Assembly: GCA_946811185.2 (NCBI GenBank)
Contig: OX328112.1
Location: 23,465,558-23,529,557, forward strand
Source of the DNA: Hippopus hippopus
Lineage: Eukaryota; Mollusca; Bivalvia; Cardiida; Cardiidae
Length of the DNA stretch: 64,000 bases
Direction of reading: 5' to 3'
The notes beneath the pieces are model-generated. The model saw only the letters and a list, made by a program, of their open reading frames with translations, made no database searches and was not told the origin of the DNA. Positions 1-11,116 of this stretch are shown piece after piece (position 1 is the stretch's first letter; the number at the start of each line of letters is the position of its first letter). Both the position numbers and the translations under genes were made by a program.

Positions 1-199
1 TACGACCCTGAGATAGAAGGTTTTTGAAAACATTGTGGGAAAAGGAGAAAATGCTGGTAACCAGCATTTTCTCCTTTTCCCACAATATTTTCTACCCTGC
101 TGGAAACAAATTTCAATTTTTGAGTTACGTTTATTTTGTCATCTGCAAGTGCTTTTAATTTGGACCAGTCTAAAATTTTGTCGTTTGGTAAAGAGTTAA
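1..199 (-). mobile_element. Family A MITE, cut by window edge
   Basis: Hairpin core GAAAACATTGTGGGAAAAGG with its inverted partner, then a left end reading to TTTGGTAAAGAGTTAA. The right end lies off the window. Confidence 0.85.
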
Positions 200-214
200 G
201 ATATATTCATGAGT

Positions 215-488
215 TTAACTCTTTACCAAACGACAAAATTTTATACCAGTTCAAATCTAAAGCTTTTGCAGATGACAAAATAATTATAACTGTAAAACTG
301 AAATTTGTTTTGGAAAGGGTAGAAGACATTTTGGAAAAAATGCTGGTTACCAGCATTATCTCCTTTTCCCACAATGTTTTCTACCCTTTCAAAGAAAAAG
401 TTCATCATTTGGTCCCCATTTCTTTTGTCATCTGTGGTGCTTTCAATTTGGACTAGTCTAAAATTTTGTCCTGCCAAAAAGGATTTAA
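215..488. mobile_element. Family A MITE with two left ends (foldback form)
   Basis: Starts TTAACTCTTTACCAAACGAC, passes a shortened hairpin, then continues as the inverted left half (GTCATCTG..TTTCAATTTGGAC) instead of the right half, ending near TTAA at 485-488. Confidence 0.8.
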
Positions 489-602
489 ACATTCACCAAA
501 TATTCACAAGTTTAAATGACTCTGAGAGAGAGAATAGAGCTGCCAGCAGACTGAACCAGAATTTGTCAATATTGATGACAAAAACAGCTCATATGTTTGG
601 GT

Positions 603-700
603 TGTCTTAGAAAGGGAAGAAACATTGCAGGGTAAAGGAGAAAATGCAGGTAACAAGCATTTTCTCCTTTCCCACAACTTTTAATACCATTTTCCAATGG
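603..700. mobile_element. Family A hairpin remnant; rest of 490-1040 unclassified
   Basis: Only the core (AACATTGCAGGGTAAAGGAG and its inverse) is left. I recognise nothing in 700-1040. Confidence 0.6.
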
Positions 701-1042
701 GTCGTCAAGAGTGCCAGATCATTTGGCAATAGGTTGATTAAATGGAAAAAATATTTATAGGCATTACAAAGGCCGAACTATTGTGGTGTCAAGACAAACT
801 TGGTTACAATCTATAACAGATCAAACTAGATTGTGTCTAATGCCAACAAATGCCACCTACCAGTTGGTGTCACTGGATTGGGAAAACAATTCGAAGGGGC
901 ATAACTCCTGTAACAGTCAGCCAGTTATAATGACTGTAATAGTAAGCCAATCATAATGAAAATTGCAGATTCCAGTTTAACCCACCCATCCCCAACATTG
1001 CTGGGATATAACTACATTAGCTGATCTCTGATCTTGATCTAT

Positions 1043-1300
1043 TAATTTTGATTGTAGGGTGCTTAACACCATTTTCAATATTATTTCAGTTATATAGCGG
1101 CGGCCAGTGCACCTATCCATGCTTTCCTGGATGTTCTATTACCAGTACTATTTTCATAATGGTTATTTTGGAAAGCAGCCTGTGGCTTGGGAAGAATATT
1201 GTGCAAAGCACTGGTGACAGAAACTCCTGGAAAATATTGATAGGTGTACTAGATGCTGTAAAATAACTACAATAATGTTGAAAATAGTGTGGAACACAAT
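1043..1300. mobile_element. tRNA-SINE tail, inverted dimer
   Basis: 1043-1155 reads as the reverse SINE body (TTTAACACCATTTTCAATAT..CAGTGCACCTATCC); 1156-1300 reads the same body in the opposite sense (GTGGCTTGGGAAGAATATTG..). The two halves form a foldback. Confidence 0.7.
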
Positions 1301-1405
1301 ACAATTAATTAATTTACCTTAAATGAGTCATTCATCTGTACCCTAGCTGACAGTTATAACATTGGTAGTCTAAGTTCAATGAACTAAAACAATTTGGGTA
1401 TGCAA

Positions 1406-2513
1406 AACACAACAAGAGGGCCATAATGGTCCTGTAGCACTCCACTGGCTTATAAGTAAAAACACTACAACCCAAATATTACAATACTTGGCCAATTGGT
1501 TTTGGACTTGAAGACATACAAATTTTTTTCATAAATCCTATGAGAAAGTTATGACCCCAGGGCAAAGCCATTTTTGACCACAGAGCTATAATTATGTGAA
1601 TCCTGGTGGAGGACCACCAGATAAAGCCCCATACTAAATAACACAGGTCTAGAATATGTGGTTATAACCAGGAAGATTTTCAAAGTTTCCTCAATAAAAG
1701 GTCCTGTAAAACATAAGACTCCTGAGACAGGACTAAATTTAGTAGCCCTAGGTCTTATGGTTAGTAAAAAGAAGATTACTAAAGTTTTCACTGTATAAGC
1801 CCATGTAAAACTCGTGACCCCTGAGATGGGGCCAAACTTGATCCTAGGGCTATACTTTGGGCCCTCTTGGTAGAGGACCACTAGATATAGCTACATGCTA
1901 ATTTTGGTAGCCCTTGGCTTTATGGTTAGGTACGAGAAGAATTTTAAAGTTGTCGCTATAAGCCCATGTAAAACTTGTGACCCCTGGGATGGAGCCAAAT
2001 TTGACCCCAAGGTTATAATTTGGGCACTCTTGGTAGAGGCCCACTAGATAAAGCTAAATGCAAAATTTGGTAGCCCTAGGCCATATGGTTAGGTATGAGA
2101 AGATTTTAAAAGTTTTTCCTATATAAGCCCATATAAAACTTGTGACCCCGGGGCAAGGCCAACCCCGGGGCTATAATTTGAAGAAACTTGGTAGAGGTCC
2201 CTGAGATAAAAATACATGTCAAATTTGGTAGCCCTAGGCATTATGGTTTCAGACAAGAAGATTTTCAAAGATTTTCAATATTTTTTTCAGTTTTGTTGCC
2301 ATGGCAACCAGAGTTTTTGAAAGAATAAAATTCTTTCAATAATTTCTGAAGAGGATGGCAGGATCATTTCTGTCAAGTTTCATCAAAACTGGATGGGTAG
2401 TTTCAGAGAAGAAGATGTTTGAAATAAAAGTTAACACACGCACGGAAGATGGATGCACGCATGGACACCGGCCCATGACATGAGCACGCTGGTCTTCGGC
2501 CAGTGGAGCTAAA
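1406..2513 (+). mobile_element. CAAGAG-type (HINE-like) element, CCACTGG stem
   Basis: Begins AACAAGAGGGCCATAATGG, has subterminal CTCCACTGGC near the start and GCCAGTGGAGCTAAAA at the end. Internally it carries several degenerate ~150-190-bp repeats (..AGCCCATGTAAAACTTGTGA..) and a short ACGG-like stretch. No coding capacity. Confidence 0.75.
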
Positions 2514-2731
2514 AATCAGCAATTCCCCTTCTTTCCCCCCAATAGTGTGAAAGTTTTTACCATGATCCTATGAGCACTACTTATACCAGCTTTGCCTTAA
2601 GCACTAGGTTATATTTGTACATCAAAAGCTTTTCTATCCTTCATCAATAAACTTCTATTCCAGGTATAGTTTACCGGTAATCTAACTTAATAGAGCAATA
2701 CCCCAACAGAAGCAGCTTTCAAATCCTTGTG

Positions 2732-2915
2732 TTAGTTCTTTACCAAACCACAAAATTGTACAGTCGTCCAAATCCAAAGCTGTTTGAGATGACAAATTAA
2801 ATGTGGCTCATTTGATGAAAACTGATTTTGAAAGAGAACAGAAAAAGAAGAAAATGCTGGTTACCAGCATTTTCTTCTTTTCCAACAATGTTTTCAAAAG
2901 GCTTCTTTTCATGGT
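2732..2915 (+). mobile_element. Family A MITE, truncated
   Basis: Left end TTAGTTCTTTACCAAACC and a good hairpin with arms AAGAAGAAAATGCTGG. The right end is lost. 2514-2731 and 2916-3187 are unclassified. Confidence 0.75.
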
Positions 2916-3187
2916 TTTTATCCCATTACTGCACAGCTCTTTCTTGGACAAATCAGAAAACGGTGCAAGTTACTCAAAAGAGAAATATTTGATGCAATTA
3001 GATGGTGTATAAACTTGCTTTAACTATTTACAAGACTACAAAATTTTACTCATCCCTGCCTGGCTTGCAGTGTTTCTGAAACCAGTTTGTACATGTACCA
3101 CACTTTTACCAAGCCACCAGTTCTGGTGACAAGTTTGAGAAAATTCCCCTTATTTCCAGCAAACTTTCAAAATTTATTTACTCCTAC

Positions 3188-3397
3188 ATGGCAACATACT
3201 GTATAGGCGTGTGGAAAAATTTGCGAATTACTGATTACGGACATTTTGTGTACAGAAAAGTTTGTGAATTCAAGACACTCGTTATTTGTTGGCATATTTG
3301 TAGTAAAATTCCCGAACAGAAAAGTTTGCGAATTTTTCAAATTCGCGAAATTGCAGAAATATCCACTTCACAAATAATATCCACTTATACAGTATTA
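3188..3397. mobile_element. Possible small MITE bounded by TACTGTATA
   Basis: TACTGTATA at 3199 region and TATACAGTA near 3395 are inverted; inner sequence repeats TTTGCGAATT motifs. Tentative. Confidence 0.35.
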
Positions 3398-3520
3398 TGG
3401 GAAGGAGTTAACTGTTTCTTGCTTTCTCTTGGGTGAGGATTAATTCTATAAATAAAATCAGAAAAAAATTAACTCCCCAATTTTGCTCTACATCTGTTGA
3501 TTTAATAAAATCTGCTCTAT

Positions 3521-3956
3521 AAACCCTTTACCACACAATCCCGAGTTTTAATGACCCTGAGGATGAAAGCTTTTGAAAACAATATGGAAAAAGAAGAAAA
3601 TGCTGGTAACCAGCATTTTCTTCTTTTCCCACAATGTTTTCTATAAGGTTCATGTTTTTGAGTAGCATTCAATTTTTCATCTGCAAATGCTTTCAATTTG
3701 GACCAGGCTAAAATTATTTAAGAAAAGGTTTAAAAATGGCTTGCAGATATGCAACCACCTTTCACTTTTCACCAGATTACAACATTTTCACATGGCGTCC
3801 ATACTTTAAGCATTTTGCAATTGAAAAATGCAGACTTGTCTCTGAAAGGTACGAAAGTAAGAGGTAAAAGGTTTCCCAACGTTTTCTCCTTTTCAAAGAT
3901 AGTCTTCTAAAGTTGTCTCCCTCAGGGTAACTAAAACCTACAATCGTTTGGTGAAA
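3521..3956. mobile_element. Family A MITE (minus) plus a decayed plus copy
   Basis: 3521-3732 is an almost complete minus copy with intact hairpin. 3745-3956 keeps only scattered left-end, hairpin and right-end blocks. Confidence 0.75.
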
Positions 3957-4194
3957 GGATGACTGACATAAAACAAGGAAATAGACTAAATATTAAAGAT
4001 AAAATCTAATAATCAATTTAAAGCTAACGTCATACAATCAAGAAAGCCATGACTGCCCTGCATTGCTCTACTGACCAAGAAAGCAAGATGTAATTGGCAT
4101 GGTTAGAGCTGACTTTTATCAGTCGCAAGTCTGGTGTGCATCTTTATAAGTACCAATGAAATAACCCTTTGCCATGCAATCTGAACCTTTAACC

Positions 4195-4386
4195 AGAGCT
4201 CCAGATAAGGGGGAGTGATGGTATTCTAAATCCATTATTTCTCTTTCAAACCCTATGTTGTGGGTACTCATTAGAATCGTCTCATTGAGACGATTCTAAT
4301 GAGTACCCATAACATAGGGTTTGGTGCAGAATAATTAATATCCTTAATTTTAAAATCAAAAATCACTCCCTCTATCTGGAGCTCTA
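4195..4386. mobile_element. Palindromic MITE, ~190 bp
   Basis: Ends AGAGCTCCAGATAAGGGGGA and the inverse CTATCTGGAGCTCT. The centre at about 4250-4325 is a near-perfect palindrome around GACGATTCTAATGAGTACCC. Only copy of its type in the window. Confidence 0.8.
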
Positions 4387-4550
4387 CCTTAAACAACCCT
4401 AATGAAGAAGGTTTAAGAAAACAATCATTTTCTCATTTTTCTACAATGATTTCTCTTTTTTGAAACAAATTCCGTCATTTTAGCTACACTTAATTTCTTG
4501 TTTACAAACATTTTTACTATTGGACAAATACAATTTTGTTGTCCAGTATA
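4383..4550 (-). mobile_element. Family A MITE, degenerate
   Basis: AACAACCCTAATGAAGAAGG then a damaged hairpin and CAATTTTGTTGTCCAG left-end remnant. Confidence 0.6.
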
Positions 4551-4634
4551 GAGATGAGCCATGCCTACAACAGACATGTTTATTTGCTATCAAGGAATCT
4601 AAGAGGTCTAAAGACTCATTCATGCCAAATATTC

Positions 4635-4865
4635 ACCCTTAAAGCGCCTACCACAACTACAGTTGCCCTGGTGGCCAGTGTGAATCAAGATCAGACTGCA
4701 CGAAACATGCAGTCTGATCTTTGATCTACACTGTCCATATAACTTTGACATTCTGCTCTGTAGCAACCATGACATTGCAACTACTTTGTAATATTTCTTG
4801 ACTGAGAATGTCAGTTGGGTTTTTTCGTCATTCTATGAGTTAAAGTAATTTGATCAAAGTAGTTG
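4635..4865 (+). mobile_element. Family C MITE
   Basis: CCCTTAAAGCGCC start and a central palindrome around GATCAAGATCAGACTGCACG / GATCTTTGATCTACACTG. The distal half is degenerate. 4866-5106 is unclassified. Confidence 0.7.
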
Positions 4866-5106
4866 ACCAAAAAATGTTTTTGTCAATCAAGGGAGACTTT
4901 AAGCTATAATGATTTGTTCCATTTTGTCCATTACAGGCTTAAAACGTTATAACACTGTTACATACACAATATGTGACAATTACTCATAGGACTTTGCTTT
5001 TGTTGCCCTGGTAACCAGAGTTCTTCATATAAGTAATTTTTAAAAGGAATTCTGAGAAATACTATTAGTTCACCAGTTTCATAAGAAAGAACACACTATG
5101 TAAGTC

Positions 5107-5337
5107 TTAATCTTTTACCAAACGAAAGAAATTTGGATCAGACCAAATTGAAAGCATTTGCAGACGACAAATTAACTAAAGCTCGAATGATGATTTCTGA
5201 CTTTGATAGGGTAGAAGACATTTTGGAAAAGGGAGAACATGCTGGTTACAAGAATTTTCTCCTCTTCCCATGATGTTTTCAAAAACTTTCTTCTTACAGA
5301 TTGTTAAAACTCCGGATTGTGTGGTAAAGATTCAAAA
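5107..5337 (+). mobile_element. Family A MITE
   Basis: Full-length copy from TTAATCTTTTACCAAACG to GTGTGGTAAAGATTCAA; hairpin with several mismatches. Confidence 0.8.
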
Positions 5338-5344
5338 CAGAAAC

Positions 5345-5612
5345 ATAGGGGATTGATTGATGGATTAAATGGTGTTTTTGAATACTGCTTTTCAACATAT
5401 AAGTTGTATCACAGCAACAGCTCACATCCAATTTTGTCTTTATTTTCACCTATACTAGGCTTGGGCTTTGAGGTGTCTTGCCACAGGCCACTCCCCAAAG
5501 AGACCTGTTGCTTCATGAAAGATTCGAACCCAGGACTTATATGGGATTTATAATGACCATAGCTTAATCTTGCCCTCCACTGGTGTGGCTTAACAAATCT
5601 TAATTTCATACA
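5345..5612 (-). mobile_element. tRNA-derived SINE, 'CACTAGGCTTGGGCTT' family
   Basis: TTGATTGATGG tail on the left and a tRNA-like B box (GGTTCGAAT on the minus strand) on the right. Shares CAACAGCTCAC and CTAGGCTTGGGCT with 62845-63340. Confidence 0.6.
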
Positions 5613-5675
5613 AAAAGACAATGGTTTACACCTATCCTGATGGAAGCCATTTGTAGGCTACAAAATTAATGTGGC

Positions 5676-6000
5676 TTAATGCTTTACCACACAAATCTGA
5701 GTTTTAACAACCCTGGGGAAAGAGGGCTTTTGGAAAACAGTGTGGGAAAAGGAGAAAATACTGGTAACCAATATTATTTTCTTTTCCTATGATGTGTACT
5801 GCCTTTTCATAGACAAAAAGTGCCATTTGAATCACAATTAATTTGTTGTGTGCTCTTGTTTTCAAAGTGGTGGGGCCTTAACTTTTCTCGTTTTTGTTAA
5901 AGAGTTAAATGATGGAAAGTTGTCCTTGAATGAAAAGAAAAACATTGTGGGAAAAGGAGATACCTGAATGTTCTCCTTTCCCCATAGTATCTTAAAAGCA
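5676..6000 (-). mobile_element. Family A MITE plus a core fragment
   Basis: 5676-5908 is full length but diverged (TTAATGCTTTACCACAC..AAAGAGTTAA). 5935-6000 is a bare core fragment. Confidence 0.75.
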
Positions 6001-6060
6001 TTTTACCTCATGAAAACAAGAGACTGATTTCTAAAAGCTTAAGTTCACTTCACTTAGCAC

Positions 6061-6500
6061 TTAACCCTTTACCACACAATGATGACTTTTAACGCCCCTG
6101 AAAGAGAAAATTTTTGAAAACATTGTGGGAAAAGGAGAAAATGCTGGTTACCAGCATTTTCTCCTTTTCCCACAATGTTTTCTACCCTATCAAAGAAAAA
6201 TCATTTTATATGAGCTACATTGAAACTGTCATCTGCAAATGCTTTCAATTCGGACAGGTCTAAAATTTTGTCATGCAGTAAAGGGTTAAAGCATTTATCT
6301 ACTCATCTCCTAAACCAAATTTTGAGGCATATGACTACTTCTTTACCTAAAATGATGTTAATTGTCTGTGACAGTGTAAAAAACCTTGTGGGGAAAAAGG
6401 AGAAAATGCTGGATGCCAGCATTTTCTCCTTTTTCCACAAGGTTTTCAAAAAGCTATCTCCTCACAGTCGCTTAAACTTGGAACTTTGTGGTAAAGAAGT
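6061..6500. mobile_element. Two family A MITEs sharing a TTAA
   Basis: 6061-6289 is a well-preserved minus copy with an intact 67-bp palindrome. A decayed plus copy with a good hairpin (CTTGTGGGGAAAAAGGAG) follows from 6286 to about 6500. 6501-6664 unclassified. Confidence 0.8.
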
Positions 6501-6664
6501 ACAAATATCCTTGTGAAATGGGAGAATTCAACACAAATAGAGAAGAGAACCTGATGCATAAATGCTTTCGATAACATTAGAGCATACTGAAAATTGATTC
6601 ATTGCTAGTCAATTCTCCTTGTACAATATTTTAAATGTGGTCTACAGCAAAAAGTGGGGATTAA

Positions 6665-6986
6665 GTGTTAACAATTGCTCCTCTTCCTGCAATGTTTTCC
6701 AAGGCCTTCTTTTTCTTCGTTAAGGTTGTTAAAACTCACGATGATACGGTAAAGAGTTAACTCTTTACCACACAACAAAATTTCAGACTTAGTCCAAATT
6801 GAAAGCATGTGCAGACAACAAAATAAAAGTGATTGAAAAATTGAAATTTGTTTTAGGAAGAGTAGAAAACATTGTGGGAAAAGGAGAAAATGCTGGTAAC
6901 CAGCATTTTCTCCTTTTCCCACAATGTTTTCAAAAGGCTTGTTTCTCAGGGTGGTTAAAAGTCGGAATTGTGTGGTACAGGGTTAA
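6665..6986 (+). mobile_element. Family A right-end fragment joined to a full copy
   Basis: 6665-6760 is a 3' part ending GGTAAAGAGTTAA; the same TTAA (6757-6760) begins a complete copy to 6986 with a perfect hairpin. Confidence 0.85.
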
Positions 6987-7202
6987 TTGATGGAACAGAC
7001 AGAATGGCCACGGAGCTGCTGTTATATACAAAACTCCTCTGAGGATTCAACTTGTAAGTGATCCTTCTGTGATCTCTCCCTGGAAGAGAAAACCACTTAC
7101 TCTGGACCCTTTATCTGATATAATCTCATGTTTTATCCCTTTACCATACAACCCAGGGTCTGTATTCAACAATCATTCATAACCTTTAGAGCGCCGAATA
7201 AA

Positions 7203-7731
7203 CCCAAAAGGGTCTGTATTCAACAACCATTCTTAAGATTGATTGATTGTATGGTGTTTAACGCTGTTTTGAACATTATTTTAGTTGTATCGCGGCGGCC
7301 AGTGCACCTATCCATGCTTTCCTGGAGTTTCTTTTACAAGTACTCAGCACAATATTCTTTCCAAGCCACTGGCTGCTTTCCCACATAACCATCGTCAAAA
7401 CAACGGTCAGCAGTGATTCAGGAATGAATCCTGTTACAATGACTACTATCAATCCTCAGAAAGAAATTGGCCGAGCCGGGGATCGAACCCATGACCCCCT
7501 GTTCTCAAGTCCTGAACGCTACCGACTGAGCTATTGGGGCTCAGCCCATTCTCAAGTACATGCTTAGTCTTATTCTCCAGATTTTTCCAAATTTGAAAGT
7601 AACACACCTTCTGACTGACTAAACCATTTGGTTTAGCCAATCAGAAGTTGTGTTGCTTTCAAATTTGGAAAATCCTGGAGAGTAAGACAAAGCACATTTT
7701 TAAGAATGGTTGGTGAATTCAAACCCAGAAG
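7203..7731. mobile_element. Family F palindromic MITE interrupted by a SINE
   Basis: Ends GGGTCTGTATTCAACAACCA and the inverse TGGTTGGTGAATTCAAACCC. Its inner palindrome (7560-7690, arms ~58 bp around TTTGAAAGTAACACAC) is intact. The SINE at 7238-7545 sits in the left arm. A second copy of the end motif is at 7152. Confidence 0.8.
7238..7545 (-). mobile_element. tRNA-derived SINE, full length
   Basis: Minus-strand tRNA-like head with A box (TAGCTCAGTCGGTAGCG) and B box (GGTTCGATCCCC) at the right, ATCA-repeat tail at the left. Flanked by CCATTCTTAAG / CCATTCTCAAG, a target duplication with one difference. Confidence 0.85.
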
Positions 7732-7804
7732 ATTTAATCCAAGAAATATGACCCAAATAATCGCAATATCATGGTTGCTTTTGTCTGTAGTGTTATAATC
7801 AGCA

Positions 7805-7872
7805 AAGCCGACAGCGTAGATCACAGATCAAGCTGCACGTTTTGTGCAGCTTGATCTGTGATCTACACTGGC
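7805..7872. mobile_element. Family C core palindrome
   Basis: GATCACAGATCAAGCTGCAC faces its inverse across a TTTTG centre, followed by CACTGGCCGC. Confidence 0.7.
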
Positions 7873-7894
7873 CGCAAAGGCAACTATGGTAGTG

Positions 7895-8085
7895 AAAAGC
7901 ACTTTTAGAATTTTAGAATGGTCTTACTCTTTAAGATTTTCTAAATTTGAAAGTAACACAACTTCTGATTGGCTAAAACAGAATGATTTAGCCCATCCAA
8001 AGTGGTTTTACTTTCAAATTTAGCAAATTCTGGAGAGTAAGACCAAGAACATTCTTCAGAATGCTTAGTGAATACCAACCCAGAC
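7895..8085. mobile_element. Family F MITE, second copy
   Basis: Inverted halves TTTGAAAGTAACACAACTTC / GTGGTTTTACTTTCAAA, flanked by AGAATGGTCTTACTCT and its inverse; right end TTAGTGAATACCAACCC. Confidence 0.7.
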
Positions 8086-8690
8086 TTTTAACAACTCTGA
8101 GAAAGAAGCCTTTTGAAAGCATTGTTGGAAGAGGAGAAAATGCTAGTAACCAGCATTTTCTCCTTTCCTCACAATGGTTTAAACTCCTCCAAAGACTAGT
8201 GTCAGTTTTTGAGTCATATCTAATTTGGCATTTGTGCAAAGGCTTTCAATTTGAACATGTATAACACTGTTTCCTTTGGTATAGAGTTAGCCCTTTATGA
8301 AACCACTGAACTCAGACTTGTCCAAATTGGAACCAAGTTGGAAGTATTATTTTGCCAAAGAACTATAGCTCAGATCAATGATGAGCAATGACATTTGTTT
8401 TTCATAGGTTAGAAAACATTGTGGGAAAAGGACAGCATGCCTTTAGTTACCAGCATTTTCTCCTTTTCCCTTAATATTTTCAAATACCTTTTAACTCAGG
8501 ATTGTCAAGAGTCAGGATTGTGTAGTTATGGTTGAACATGCTTAGGAGAGAAAGCTTTTACAAACATTGTGGGAAAAGGAGAAAATGCTGCCTAACAGCA
8601 TTTTATCCTTTTCCAGCAATGTTTTCCATCCTTCCAAAAGGCCAGCCACAACTTATCAGCCAAATCAAATTGGTCACCTGCATTAGTTGC
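8080..8690. mobile_element. Cluster of three diverged family A copies
   Basis: Minus copy 8080-8290, plus copy 8287-8537 with damaged left half, and a minus core remnant 8540-8690. Confidence 0.7.
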
Positions 8691-8706
8691 CAATATGGCA
8701 GCGTCT

Positions 8707-8935
8707 TTAATCCTTTACCCCAAGACAAAATTTTAGACCTATCCAAATCGAAAGCATTTGCAGACGACAATTTCATAGTGGCTCAAATGATGCAACTTTT
8801 CTTTGATAGGGTAGAAAACTTTGTGGGAAAAGGAGAAAATGCTGGTTACCAGCATTTTCTCCTTTTCCCACAATGTTTTCAAAAGGCCTCTTCTATAGGG
8901 TCGTTAAAAGTCGTCATTGTGTGGTAAAGGGTTAA
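8707..8935 (+). mobile_element. Family A MITE, well preserved
   Basis: TTAATCCTTTACCCC to GTGTGGTAAAGGGTTAA with perfect hairpin arms. 8936-9220 unclassified. Confidence 0.9.
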
Positions 8936-9221
8936 TTTCCTATCCTCTCCTGTAAAGAGTGAACACATTATCTTCTATAAAAAGACAGTTCATGACCCAT
9001 CAACTTCATGGCAGAGAAAAATCACTGCCATATCTTATTTTTCTGAGATAAAATAACAAAATCGAGATAAAATCTACATATAGAGAACATTATGTGGGGG
9101 CTCAAACAGACGGCAGGTAAAGCACATAAAAACTCATTAATGCACCGATCTCTCAAAATCTACGTGAGACTTTTCGGTGTTTCAGTTCTGTAAATTCCTC
9201 TCTGTGTGTATGAGAAATACT

Positions 9222-9452
9222 ATATGAAAAGAGGGTTTAATGTATCTGCAAAAAGTATCGACTCAGATCAGCCTGCACAGTCAGCGCAGGCTGACCTGTT
9301 TTGAAACCTATTACTTTTGGTAGATTTTCTGCATGTTCAAGGACCATTCTACCTAAGGATTTAGCCAGTTGTCAGATAATATCGATTACATGGATCCATA
9401 ATTATGTGATGACTTACTTGGTATAATGTATTACAGAGATGCATTAAACTCC
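9222..9452. mobile_element. Family B MITE
   Basis: TGAAAAGAGGGTTTAATGTA at one end and GATGCATTAAACTCC at the other; internal CAGCCTGCACAGTCAGCGCA palindrome. Confidence 0.75.
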
Positions 9453-9594
9453 TTTGCCAGAGTATGCCAGAGTATTTTATAACTCAAAAATTTGATTCAT
9501 CTTTAAAAACCCTCAACACCTTTACAGAGCTATGAATGAAATGGATTCAAATGGCCAAAATTATCTTCAGGCATGGTTAACAATAAGTCTTGAT

Positions 9595-9945
9595 AAGGTA
9601 GTGAGGCACATGTATGCTAGAACACTTGATAACACTACAGATGCATGCTATATGCTTGATCACTTTGTAACATTGTGCAGGTGCAGGTTATATGTTTGAA
9701 CACCAATATTAATGTTGTGAAGGTGCAAGTGCAGGCTATATGTTTAAAACAGCATTTTACAGGGGCAGGCTATAAGCCTGAACACTTGATAATGAAATGC
9801 ATGTGCAGTCTATATGCTTGTACAATTTGCAGGTGTGTGTTACATGCTCGAACACTTGATAACCTAAATGTGCAAGCTCAAGCTTTATGATTGACAACTT
9901 GATGAAACTGTGAAGGTGCAGCCTATACCTGAAGTAACAATGTAG
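9595..9945. repeat. Degenerate ~45-60-bp tandem repeat
   Basis: About seven diverged units around GCAGGCTATATGCTTGAACA with CTTGATAAC. Open frames here come from the repeat. Confidence 0.6.
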
Positions 9946-10009
9946 AGGCACAAGTTTTTTTGCCAATGTTGTGTTGTGCAGAGAGACCTCTATGCCAATG
10001 TTTTATTGT

Positions 10010-10536
10010 TTAACTCTTTACGAAACGACAAAATTTTGAACTTTACCAAATTGATAGCATTTGAAGACGACAACATGAATGTAGCTCAAACATTGATTTT
10101 TGTCTTTGATAGGGTAGAAAACATTGTAGGAAAAGGAGAAAATGCTGGTTACCAGCATTTTCTCCTTTTCCAACATGTTTTCTAAAGCCTTCTTCTTCAG
10201 GGTTGTTAAAACACAGGATTGTATGGTAAAGAGTTACTTTTACAGAGACATATGTGATTGTGATTTGCATGGCTGTTCGAAGTTTTGATGGTTAAATAAC
10301 TATCTATTGACCCATCACCACATAACCTCTTGACTTAATGCCACCAAGGTAAACGTCTTATGAATACTCTGTTGGAGAAGAAAAAAAAGCTGGTAACCTG
10401 AATTCTCTCCTTTTCTCACAATGTTTTCTACCCTTTCAAATAAATATTGTGCCATTTGCATCACACTAAATTTGTGATCTGCAACTGCTTTGAATTTGGA
10501 AAAGTCTGAAATTTTATCGTCTGGTACACAGTGAAG
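10010..10536. mobile_element. Two family A MITEs in opposite orientation
   Basis: Plus copy 10010-10236 (good hairpin) and diverged minus copy 10308-10536 (CATCACCACATAACC start). Confidence 0.8.
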
Positions 10537-10795
10537 CAATAAGATCAACAGCTTTTATTGACTCAGTATTACATAACGATGCACAATCTGCAATCAATAT
10601 TGGGAAGCTTTGGTCATAATATCTCAAAAAACTTCTTATAGCAGCAAGATCCAAAGCCATAACTTCACATTCTGTACAGTCTGATCTTGATCTACACTAT
10701 CTGAAAAAGCACTTAATCCCCTACCAAACATATCAGAAGTATATGTAGAGGAGAAACTAAACATGACTGAATTAATGAGGTTTCTAAATTCTAAC

Positions 10796-11116
10796 AGAGT
10801 TGGAAAACTTTGTGGGAAAAGAAGAAAATGCTGGTGACTAGCACAAAACTTGAAATGACAAAATTTCAGAACCGTCGAAAATGAAAACTTCTGCTAATGA
10901 CACATTAATTCTTTCCAAACCAAAGACGACACCAGAAGCTTTTGTGGACAGTGTAGATATAGATCAGACTGCACAGAACATGCAATCTCATCCCTGATCT
11001 ACACTGTCCACTGCTACATTCTAGATTATGACTGAACTGTCTCTTGATCTTGCAGAGGAAATGTATTTTTAGCCTTTGAGAAAATGCAGTTTATCTATTC
11101 AGTAGTAAAAGAGTTA
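10796..11116. mobile_element. Family A core fragment and family C MITE (second subtype)
   Basis: 10796-10850 is half of a family A hairpin. 10913-11116 runs TTAATTCTTTCC..AGTAGTAAAAGAGTTAAAG with the palindrome GTGGACAGTGTAGATATAGA and inverse. The same subtype is at 45005-45213. Confidence 0.65.

Noticed and set aside
5317..5553. Possible small gene on the plus strand
   Set aside because: Coincides with a SINE; no splice partner or family match.
8707..8935. Recurrent peptide around [17 protein letters not shown] in many frames
   Set aside because: It is the translation of the family A palindrome; it appears on both strands and many copies, with no gene structure.
9675..9890. Cys-rich 71-codon frame
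   Set aside because: Arises from a degenerate tandem repeat of GCAGGCTATATGCTTG-type units.
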